A DNA stretch of 54,619 nt, taken from the NCBI GenBank assembly GCA_019419895.1, contig JAHZIE010000005.1:1-54619 (forward strand), written 5' to 3'. The notes under the pieces are model-generated. The model was given only the letters and a program-made list of their open reading frames with translations, searched no databases and was not told the DNA's origin. Made by a program: the position numbers and the translations under genes. The stretch is from Clostridiales bacterium (GTDB lineage: Bacteria; Bacillota; Clostridia; Oscillospirales; Acutalibacteraceae). Below, piece by piece: positions 17,021 to 23,481 of the stretch (the stretch's first letter is position 1; each line of letters opens with the position of its first letter).

Positions 17021-17049
17021 TTGACAGGCACCAGGATATATGCTATAAT
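17021..17049 (+). promoter_or_regulatory. Perfect consensus sigma-A promoter for the PNPOx/Nim gene
   Basis: TTGACA at 17021-17026, exactly 17 nt of spacer, TATAAT at 17044-17049. It lies about 140 nt upstream of the ATG, leaving a long leader that contains a terminator. Confidence 0.85.
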
Positions 17050-17093
17050 CCACAAAAATAAAGAGTAACTTTGCCCGCCGCCGGGTGGACTGT

Positions 17094-17150
17094 AAAGCAT
17101 TGATTTCGTATCGTTAGGCCATGGGAGATACGAAAATCAATGCTTTTTTT
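17094..17150 (+). terminator. Leader terminator/attenuator upstream of the PNPOx/Nim gene
   Basis: The stem AAAGCATTGATTTCGTATC (17094-17112) pairs with 17127-17146 with one bulged base, and is followed by a T tract. It lies between the promoter and the coding start, so transcripts must read through it to express the gene. This implies regulated antitermination, or a boundary for a short leader RNA. The stretch before it (17073-17093) can form a CCCG/CGGG hairpin. Confidence 0.65.
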
Positions 17151-17186
17151 CTGCCGGCACGCGGGCAGATCCAAGGAGGAAAAGGC

Positions 17187-17699
17187 ATGTTTCGAGCCAT
17201 GAGAAGAAAACAGCAGGCGCTTTCACAAGAAGACTGTGAGGCTGTTCTGCATCAGGGGACTTCAGGCGTCCTGGCTTTATCCGGAGATGACGATTATCCT
17301 TATGCGGTGCCTATCAGTTACGTTTATGACGGCAGTAAGCTTTATTTTCACAGCGCAAAAAGCGGGCACAAGCTGGACTTCATCAAACGCCATCCAAAGG
17401 CATCCTTCTGTATCATCGGCAGGGATCAGGTGGAGCCGGAGGAATATACTACCTATTTTCAAAGTGTCATTGTTTTTGGAACGATTCGTATTCTGGAAGA
17501 TGATAAGGAAAAATGGGCGGCCATTGAAAAACTTGCCGTCAAGTACGCGCCCAATGATACAGCTGAAAACCGGCGTGGAATCATTGAACGGGAATGGATT
17601 CCCCTATGTATGTTGGAGATGACACCGGAACATATCTCTGGAAAAGAAGCTGCGGAGCTAGCCAAAGAAAAGCACACAGATGAAAAAAAACGCGTTTGA
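17187..17699 (+). CDS. Pyridoxamine 5'-phosphate oxidase-like flavoprotein (NimA/Pyridox_ox_2 family)
   Basis: 170 residues from ATG 17187, chosen for the AAGGAGGAAAAGGC just upstream; the frame is open from 17121, inside the leader terminator. The split-barrel FMN-binding fold is indicated by GVLALSGDDDYPYAVPISYV, KLYFHSAKSGHKLDFIKRHP and ASFCIIGRDQVEPEEYTTYF, typical of the family that includes 5-nitroimidazole resistance (Nim) proteins. C-terminal motif WIPLCMLEMTPEHISGKEA. It probably reduces a small substrate using FMN. Nitro-reduction is only a possibility, because the family is broad. A MATE exporter follows 58 nt downstream, with a weak hairpin between (17686-17720), so the two may be co-expressed. 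Confidence 0.85.
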   Translation: MFRAMRRKQQALSQEDCEAVLHQGTSGVLALSGDDDYPYAVPISYVYDGSKLYFHSAKSGHKLDFIKRHPKASFCIIGRDQVEPEEYTTYFQSVIVFGTIRILEDDKEKWAAIEKLAVKYAPNDTAENRRGIIEREWIPLCMLEMTPEHISGKEAAELAKEKHTDEKKRV

Positions 17700-17720
17700 T
17701 TGTGGATACCGCGTTTTCTG
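17686..17720 (+). terminator. Weak hairpin at the end of the PNPOx/Nim gene
   Basis: AAAACGCG pairs with CGCGTTTT around a loop, overlapping the stop codon and followed by CTGTT rather than a clean T tract. It may be a partial terminator before the MATE gene. Confidence 0.4.
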
Positions 17721-17756
17721 TTATGAGTTCTTTCCCTTTCTCAGGAGGTTTTTAGA

Positions 17757-19106
17757 ATGAAAGAAAAATGTCTGCGGGATTTTGCCAAATATACTTCTCT
17801 CAATGTGCTGGGAATGATCGGACTTTCCTGCTATATATTGGCCGATACCTTTTTCGTGTCCAAGGGGCTTGGTACAAACGGTCTGGCCGCCTTGAATCTT
17901 GCCATTCCGGTCTATAGCTTTATCCACGGAAGCGGCCTTATGATCGGTATGGGCGGCGGTATCCGATATGCCATCGAAAAAAGCCAGAAAAACCACACAG
18001 CCGCAAACCGCACCTTTACCGGTACCATCTATCTTGCCGGTGCCTTCGCCGCCATCTTCACGCTGGCGGGAATTTTTCTCTCAGGGACCATTGTCTCCCT
18101 CTTTGGCGCGGATAAAAGCGTCTATGATATGTCAAAAACCTATTTGCAGGTCATTCTGCTCTTCGCCCCCGCATTTCTTCTGAATAATGTACTCCTCTGC
18201 TTTGTCCGGAATGACGGCGCGCCGCAGCTCTCCATGGCGGCGATGATCGGGGGCAGCCTGTCCAATATTGTCCTCGACTGGGTCTTCATCTTTCCCTGCC
18301 GGATGGGGATTTTCGGCGCGGCTTTCGCCACAGGCCTGGCGCCAATTATCAGCATCCTGATTTTATCTCCCCATTTGATACGCCGGAAAAACCAGTTTCA
18401 CCTTATAAAATGCCGGATGGAGGGAAAAGTGTCCGCAGTCATTCTTTCCGGCGGCGTCCCTTCTCTGGTCACGGAGGTCTCCTCCGGCGTGGTCATGATC
18501 GTATTCAATTCCATCATCCTCCGGTTGGAAGGAAACGTCGGAGTCGCAGCCTATGGGGTAATCGCCAACCTTTCCCTGGTCATCATGGCCATCTATACCG
18601 GAATTGCCCAGGGAATTCAGCCGATTGTCAGCCGCGGTTATGGAAAAAAGGACATACACGCCATTAGTACCATCCTCTGTTATGCGATCATCACTATGTT
18701 AGTCCTGTCAGCTGCCATCTATACCCTCATATTCTTCGGCGCCTCCCAGATTGCCAGTATTTTCAACAGTGAGGGTAACGTCATGCTGCAAACGATTGCC
18801 TCAGAAGGCATGCGGCTATATTTTATCGCCTGTCCCTTTGCCGGGTTTAATATTATTCTTTCCCTTTATTTTACCGCTGTCGCCTGTCCACGCCCAGCCC
18901 ATCTGGTTTCCCTCCTCCGGGGTTTTCTTGTCATTATCCCCATGGCCTTTCTTCTCGCGTGGCTTGGGCAAATCCGCGGTGTCTGGTGCGCCTTTCCCGC
19001 GACAGAATTTTTTGTCGCGGGAGTGGGTTTTCTGTTATTTCTGTATGTAAAAAAATTCAAAGGGACGCAACGATCTAGCCCGTCGGAAAATACGGTAGGA
19101 AGCTGA
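17757..19106 (+). CDS. MATE family efflux transporter
   Basis: 449 residues from ATG 17757 (CAGGAGG 10 nt upstream), with about 12 hydrophobic helices in two homologous bundles. Characteristic stretches are LNVLGMIGLSCYILADTFFV, KGLGTNGLAALNLAIPVYSF, GMGGGIRYAIEKS and, in the second half, YGVIANLSLVIMAIYTGIAQ followed by GIQPIVSRGYGKKD. MATE proteins export cationic drugs or metabolites using Na+ or H+ gradients. The N-terminal bundle carries MATE-type proline/glycine patterns, but the coupling ion cannot be told. Located right after a PNPOx-family gene, which could suggest joint detoxification; this is inference. Confidence 0.92.
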   Translation: MKEKCLRDFAKYTSLNVLGMIGLSCYILADTFFVSKGLGTNGLAALNLAIPVYSFIHGSGLMIGMGGGIRYAIEKSQKNHTAANRTFTGTIYLAGAFAAIFTLAGIFLSGTIVSLFGADKSVYDMSKTYLQVILLFAPAFLLNNVLLCFVRNDGAPQLSMAAMIGGSLSNIVLDWVFIFPCRMGIFGAAFATGLAPIISILILSPHLIRRKNQFHLIKCRMEGKVSAVILSGGVPSLVTEVSSGVVMIVFNSIILRLEGNVGVAAYGVIANLSLVIMAIYTGIAQGIQPIVSRGYGKKDIHAISTILCYAIITMLVLSAAIYTLIFFGASQIASIFNSEGNVMLQTIASEGMRLYFIACPFAGFNIILSLYFTAVACPRPAHLVSLLRGFLVIIPMAFLLAWLGQIRGVWCAFPATEFFVAGVGFLLFLYVKKFKGTQRSSPSENTVGS

Positions 19107-19155
19107 TGGGGATGAGCCAACCGCGTGGAGGCTTGCAGAATTTCCAAAAAAGCCC

Positions 19156-19184
19156 TTGACTTGTTTTAATAAGTTCTTTATACT
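19156..19184 (+). promoter_or_regulatory. Promoter of the YbhN-like gene
   Basis: TTGACT at 19156-19161, a 17-nt spacer, TATACT at 19179-19184. The predicted transcript starts at about 19191, immediately before the structured leader motif. Confidence 0.75.
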
Positions 19185-19194
19185 ATGTGATGCT

Positions 19195-19246
19195 GGAATA
19201 AGTGGTGGAGTCTGTCATAGAGCGCAATGGTGTCTCTATTTATTCT
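19195..19246 (+). ncRNA. Candidate riboswitch/attenuator leader element, copy A
   Basis: GAATAA (19196-19201) pairs with TTATTC (19240-19245), closing a structure. The block GTGGTGGAGTCTGTC follows (19202-19216), then a second stem ATAGAG (19217-19222) with CTCTAT (19234-19239). It starts within a few bases of the predicted transcription start. An intrinsic terminator (19299-19341) follows before the coding start. A near-identical core with a different, still paired, second stem is found at 20788-20837 ahead of hppA. Confidence 0.6.
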
Positions 19247-19298
19247 CAGTGATTTACCTTTTAAGGCGACCGGCTTTTCGGTTTGTTTTTGTAGAAAA

Positions 19299-19341
19299 AG
19301 GGACAGAACTTCTGCTTGTGGGGGTTTTGTCTCTTTTTTTT
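19299..19341 (+). terminator. Leader terminator upstream of the YbhN-like gene
   Basis: AGGGACAGAAC (19299-19309) pairs with GTTTTGTCTCT at about 19324-19334 (11 bp with two G-U pairs), followed by a T tract to 19341. It sits 108 nt before the ATG, in the expression-platform position for a riboswitch. Confidence 0.65.
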
Positions 19342-19448
19342 ATGCCAAAGCCTGTATGGCTTGCCGCGACCATGCTCCGCTCCCCCGCTTTCCTTTGAGG
19401 GAAAGCGGCCGCAATATCACAATGAAATCAAGAATAAGGGGTCTATCT

Positions 19449-20522
19449 ATGAAAAAAAAATTGCTTCAGGCAATCAAGAAAAATTTATTTGGAATTATCA
19501 CCGCCGTTCTTTCAGCGGGAATTCTTCTGGCCTTTTTATTCTCCTCCGACGTGCTTGGTTCTCTGGATCGGATTTCTCAAAATATGCAGTATCATTGGCT
19601 GCTATCCGCCGTGGCCGCCGCCGCTCTGGCCTGGGTATTGGAAGGGGCCGTGTTGAATATTTTCTGCCGCGCCGTTTACCGGGAATGGAAGTTCCACTAT
19701 TCTTTCTGCATTGGCATGCTGGGAATTCTATACAGCGCGCTTACCCCCTTTTCCACAGGCGGACAGCCAATGCAGATTTATTCCATGCGACGTTTGGGAA
19801 TGGATACCGGGGCTGCCGGCTCGATCATCGCTGTAAAAACACTGGTTTACCAGGTTGTTCTGGTAATCTACTCCCTGGTTATGGTGGCGTGGATGCTTCC
19901 CTTTTTTCAGGCGAACGTGAGCAATTTTTCCTTTCTGACTGTTCTGGGGCTGGTATGCAATAGTATTTTCATCTTTTTGGTCCTTCTTTTCTGCATCAGC
20001 AAACGGGGTACCGATAAAGTTTTAAGGAAAGCAATCAAGATCCTCCATAAGTTCCATCTGTGCAGACATCCGGAAGAGCGCTATGAGAAAATCCATCGGG
20101 AGCTGGCTGTCTTTCATGAAAGCTCTTCCTTTCTTGGAAAATCCTGGAGGCTATATTTCAGCGCCGTCATATTCACCGTCATACAAATAGCCCTGACCTG
20201 CTCTATCCCCTATTTTATTTACCGCAGTTTCGGTTTTTCCCAGCAGCCCGTCAGCGTCATCATTGCGGCACAGGCATATGTGTCCATGGTAAGCGCTTTT
20301 GTCCCACTGCCTGGCGCCTCCGGCGGGGCGGAAGGAAGCTTTATTTTGTTTTTCCGCACCTTCTTGACGGACGGCACCCTCATTCCCGCCATGGTAGTCT
20401 GGCGCACCATATCCTACTATTTGAATTTTCCTGTGGGATGTATCTGCGCTTATGCCGCCGGACGGCTGCCCAAGCTCTCCATGATGTCAGTAAAAAAAGA
20501 GCAGGACTGTATAACCAGATGA
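19449..20522 (+). CDS. Lysylphosphatidylglycerol synthase TM region / YbhN-like flippase-fold protein
   Basis: 357 residues from ATG 19449 (AAGGGG 7 nt upstream); an in-frame ATG at 19422 has a poorer RBS. About eight membrane helices fit the LPG_synthase_TM fold (TIGR00374-like): NLFGIITAVLSAGILLAFLF, the signature LTPFSTGGQPMQIYSMRRLG and, near residue 285, PLPGASGGAEGSF. There is no C-terminal aminoacyltransferase domain, so it is the stand-alone integral-membrane type (YbhN/AglD-like) thought to move or bind lipid-linked molecules. It is preceded by a leader with a structured motif and terminator, so its transcription is probably controlled by premature termination. A DUF2156 (LPG synthase C-terminal-like) protein at 32425 is far away and separate. 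Confidence 0.88.
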   Translation: MKKKLLQAIKKNLFGIITAVLSAGILLAFLFSSDVLGSLDRISQNMQYHWLLSAVAAAALAWVLEGAVLNIFCRAVYREWKFHYSFCIGMLGILYSALTPFSTGGQPMQIYSMRRLGMDTGAAGSIIAVKTLVYQVVLVIYSLVMVAWMLPFFQANVSNFSFLTVLGLVCNSIFIFLVLLFCISKRGTDKVLRKAIKILHKFHLCRHPEERYEKIHRELAVFHESSSFLGKSWRLYFSAVIFTVIQIALTCSIPYFIYRSFGFSQQPVSVIIAAQAYVSMVSAFVPLPGASGGAEGSFILFFRTFLTDGTLIPAMVVWRTISYYLNFPVGCICAYAAGRLPKLSMMSVKKEQDCITR

Positions 20523-20750
20523 TCCGCACGCCGTTCCCGCGGCATAAGGCCGACTGGCCCGTTAAGATTGCACAGGCGCTCTTTCCAGGTTTATCTTTTT
20601 CCGATACATGCCTTTTCCCCGATTGAAATTTCCGCTTTCTCGTATCCTGGAATCAACATCATTGACTAGAAAAAATCCCGCCTCCTTTATAACCGGGATA
20701 CAGTTCTTCTTCAACAACTAATTTTCCCACTGTAATGTTGAACAATTTGA
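20523..20750. other. Intergenic before the hppA promoter
   Basis: About 230 nt with no credible coding frame. ATCCCG...CGGGAT at about 20670-20696 can form a short hairpin that might end YbhN-like transcripts. Confidence 0.4.
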
Positions 20751-20779
20751 TTGACATTTGCCAATATGCGTTTTATACT
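20751..20779 (+). promoter_or_regulatory. Promoter of hppA
   Basis: TTGACA at 20751-20756, a 17-nt spacer and TATACT at 20774-20779. The predicted start near 20786 places the leader element at the transcript 5' end. Confidence 0.78.
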
Positions 20780-20787
20780 GTATTATG

Positions 20788-20837
20788 GGAATAAGCGGTG
20801 GAGTCTGTCATAGGAAAAATATTTTCCTATTTATTCC
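20788..20837 (+). ncRNA. Candidate riboswitch/attenuator leader element, copy B
   Basis: GGAATAA (20788-20794) pairs with TTATTCC (20831-20837). It encloses GCGGTGGAGTCTGTC (20795-20809; 14 of 15 bases identical to copy A) and a 9-bp stem ATAGGAAAA/TTTTCCTAT (20810-20818 with 20822-20830). Compared with copy A, the second stem is longer and has a different sequence yet stays paired, while the promoter spacer and flanks are unrelated. That pattern favours selection on RNA structure over a recent DNA duplication. A terminator follows at 20893. Confidence 0.62.
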
Positions 20838-20892
20838 AAAAAAATTGCGGCAAAGAAGACTTTTCTTCGACAAACGCGGTTTTGAAAGCAAG

Positions 20893-20930
20893 GGCAGACC
20901 CTCTTTTTAGGGTCTGCCTTTTTGTTTTTT
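20893..20930 (+). terminator. Leader terminator upstream of hppA
   Basis: A 10-bp perfect stem GGCAGACCCT (20893-20902) with AGGGTCTGCC (20909-20918), followed by TTTTTGTTTTTT, about 75 nt before the coding start. Confidence 0.8.
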
Positions 20931-21006
20931 ACCCGTTTCAACGCTTCCAATGTTTGGATACGATTTCCTGCTTTTTCAAATATAATTGAAAGGTTTGGTG
21001 GTTCCG

Positions 21007-23094
21007 GTGGAAAGTCAGCTCTCGCTCTTCTATGGTTTATCCTTTCTTACAGTCGTCCTGGCCTTTGCTTTTGCGGTATACCTTTATCTTTGGGTGAAAA
21101 AACAGAAAACCAGCAACGCGAAAATTCAAGAAGTCTCTGTTCTGATTAAGGAAGGCGCTAATACCTTTATGCGGCGAGAATATAAGGTACTGGCAAAATT
21201 TGCCGCTGTTGCTGCTGTTATCATTTTAGTCCTGCTACCATCGCCAATTTGGCAGGGTTCCCCTGTTGACAATATCGCGATGGCACTCGCCTATATCGCG
21301 GGAACAGCTTTGTCCGCTGTTGCCGGAAAAATCGGTATCCTGGTTGCCACCCTTTCCAACGCCCGTACGGCGGAAGGAGCGCAAAAAGGCATTAAGCCCG
21401 CCTTTTTGATCGGATTCCGCGGCGGTGCCGTCATGGGCCTGCTGGTGGTTGGCTGCTCCCTTCTGGGGGTTGCGGCCGTTCTGATGATCACAGGGGATTC
21501 CAGCATTCTGCTGGGCTTCTCCTTTGGCGCCAGTTCCCTGGCTCTCTTCGCCAAGGCCGGCGGCGGTATCTTTACAAAGACCGCGGATATTTCCGCCGAT
21601 CTGACAGGAAAAGTAGAGCTTGGGATCCCCGAAGACGATCCCCGCAATCCCGCTGTCATCGCCGACAACGTGGGAGACAATGTGGGTGATGTGGCCGGCA
21701 TGGGCGCCGATCTGTTTGATTCCAATGTGGCGGCCATGGCTTCCGCCCTGGTCATCGCCCAGTCTTTATCCGGGGGAACTTTTGCCAACATCTCCATGGT
21801 GTTCTGCTATGCCATCCTGGGGCTTCTGTCCTCCATTATCGGCATAGCAACGGCGAGGGTCGGCAAGAAGGGCAATCCTACCAGCGCCCTCAATTCATCC
21901 ACCTATGTGACCACCGCCATTTTCCTTATCCTGACTGCTCTGGCCACCGTCATTTTTGAAGGCTTCTCCTGGAGAATCTGGGGCGCCTCGGCAGTCGGTC
22001 TGCTGGTGGGCGTTATCATTGGCATCACCACCGATTATTTTACCGATGATACCAAACCGATTGTGCGAAAGGTAGCGCGGGCTTCCCGCTCCGGACCTGC
22101 CTTTACCGTACTCTCCGGCGTATCCTATGGATTTATCTCCGCGTTGCCCGCTATGGTTGGAATCTCTGTCTCCGCGTTGGTCGCGTATAAGCTATGCGAA
22201 CCTATGGGGCAGGGCTATGCCATCTTTGGCATTTCCATGGCCGCTGTCGGAATGCTTTCCATTGTGGGCATGATCATCTCCAATGACGCGTATGGTCCTA
22301 TTGTAGACAACGCCCGCGGACTGGCTGAAATGGGCGGTCTTGGCGAAGACACCATTCGTACAGCAGATGAACTGGACAGCGCGGGCAACACAGTCAAGGC
22401 CATTACCAAAGGCTTTTCCATCAGCGCCGCCGGTTTGACCGTAATTTCCCTGCTGGGAGCCTTTATGTCCGAGGCCAATAACGCGCTGGCGGCTGCCGGA
22501 AGAGAGTTAATTACCGGATTTGATATCATGTCCCCGACGGTATTTTTCGGCATTTTGATCGGTGCCGCCATCCCCGCCGTATTCTCAGCAATGCTGATTT
22601 TGGGCGTGGATAAAAACGCCCAGCGGATGGTTCAGGAAATCCACCGTCAGTTCCAGTCTATTCCAGGATTAAAGGAAGGAAAGCACGGAGTGAAACCGGA
22701 ATACGGGAAGTGCATTGATATCGCAACTTCCGGCGCTCTGAAGGAATTGATCCCTGCCGGCCTCATGAGTATTATCGCCACATTGCTCGTCGGATTTATC
22801 GGCGGCCCGCTGGCCATCGGTGGCTTCCTGCTGGGAAATATTGTAAGCGGTCTGCTGATTGCTCTGTTTATGTCCAATTCAGGCGGTCTGTGGGATAATT
22901 CGAAAAAATACATAGAATCCGGAGAAGAGGGAGGCAAGGGCAGCGAAGCGCATAAAGCGGCCGTCATTGGCGATACCGTAGGAGATCCCTTTAAGGATAC
23001 GGCCGGCCCCTCCATCAATACACAAATCACCGTGGTTTCTCTGGTTTCCTCACTTTTGTCCTCCCTGTTTGTATGGTTTTCCATTTTCCATTAA
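21007..23094 (+). CDS. hppA: Membrane-bound proton-translocating pyrophosphatase
   Basis: About 695 residues and 15-16 membrane helices, full length for the family. Catalytic motifs are EDDPRNPAVIADNVGDNVGD near residue 210, DAYGPIVDNARGLAEMGGL and DTVGDPFKDTAGPSINTQI. In GNTVKAITKG near residue 464 the lysine and following threonine are those of K+-independent H+-pumping enzymes; K+-dependent ones have alanine there. It couples PPi hydrolysis to ion pumping across the membrane. No AGGAGG is visible. The frame is open from TTG 20986, with GTG at 20998 and 21007 as candidates; 21007 (GGTGG 5 nt upstream) gives MESQLSLFYGL and is preferred. Leader element B and a terminator upstream suggest regulation by attenuation. 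Confidence 0.95.
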   Translation: MESQLSLFYGLSFLTVVLAFAFAVYLYLWVKKQKTSNAKIQEVSVLIKEGANTFMRREYKVLAKFAAVAAVIILVLLPSPIWQGSPVDNIAMALAYIAGTALSAVAGKIGILVATLSNARTAEGAQKGIKPAFLIGFRGGAVMGLLVVGCSLLGVAAVLMITGDSSILLGFSFGASSLALFAKAGGGIFTKTADISADLTGKVELGIPEDDPRNPAVIADNVGDNVGDVAGMGADLFDSNVAAMASALVIAQSLSGGTFANISMVFCYAILGLLSSIIGIATARVGKKGNPTSALNSSTYVTTAIFLILTALATVIFEGFSWRIWGASAVGLLVGVIIGITTDYFTDDTKPIVRKVARASRSGPAFTVLSGVSYGFISALPAMVGISVSALVAYKLCEPMGQGYAIFGISMAAVGMLSIVGMIISNDAYGPIVDNARGLAEMGGLGEDTIRTADELDSAGNTVKAITKGFSISAAGLTVISLLGAFMSEANNALAAAGRELITGFDIMSPTVFFGILIGAAIPAVFSAMLILGVDKNAQRMVQEIHRQFQSIPGLKEGKHGVKPEYGKCIDIATSGALKELIPAGLMSIIATLLVGFIGGPLAIGGFLLGNIVSGLLIALFMSNSGGLWDNSKKYIESGEEGGKGSEAHKAAVIGDTVGDPFKDTAGPSINTQITVVSLVSSLLSSLFVWFSIFH

Positions 23095-23181
23095 TGCCGA
23101 TTCAGGCGGGATATCCGCAGCAATCCAAAAATCATCCCCATCTATGAAACGGGTAGTATGCCCAAAGTCTATATCTCGATG

Positions 23182-23220
23182 ATGAAGGCCAGCGCCTTTC
23201 GGCGCTGGCCTTCATTAAAT
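23182..23220. terminator. hppA terminator
   Basis: A perfect 15-bp stem ATGAAGGCCAGCGCC (23182-23196) with GGCGCTGGCCTTCAT (23201-23215) around a TTTC tetraloop, followed by TAAAT. Symmetric enough to act in both directions. Confidence 0.75.
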
Positions 23221-23398
23221 TCAAAGCTGTCGTTATCGCCGCTCTGGCCACACTTTAAAGGGCGCTTGTATTATTCCATTATCCTTAAAAAGTTCTTGAC
23301 ATTCTTTTACATTTATCTTACCTAAAGCAATATTGTGTTTTTCCTCCTCCGCAAATTTATTTACCTGGGCAAATGGGTAAATGAGAGGAAAAAATATA
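23221..23398. other. Intergenic between convergent hppA and beta-helix genes
   Basis: No gene seen. The minus-strand open frame at 23233-23418 overlaps the palindrome and has no RBS. Confidence 0.5.
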
Positions 23399-23438
23399 AG
23401 TCTGCCCCGCGCCGCCATATGGCGGCGCGGGGCAGACT
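23399..23438 (-). terminator. 40-bp perfect palindrome, probable terminator of the beta-helix gene
   Basis: AGTCTGCCCCGCGCCGCCAT (23399-23418) is followed immediately by its exact reverse complement (23419-23438), giving a 20-bp half-site with CATATG at the centre. On the minus strand it is followed by TATATTTTTT, so it can fold into a very stable terminator hairpin 44 nt after the stop of the gene at 23482. The absence of any mismatch over 40 bp is unusual. Confidence 0.7.
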
Positions 23439-23481
23439 CCGCAGCCGGACTCTTTAATTTCTTTCATCTTCAGCGCGGTCG

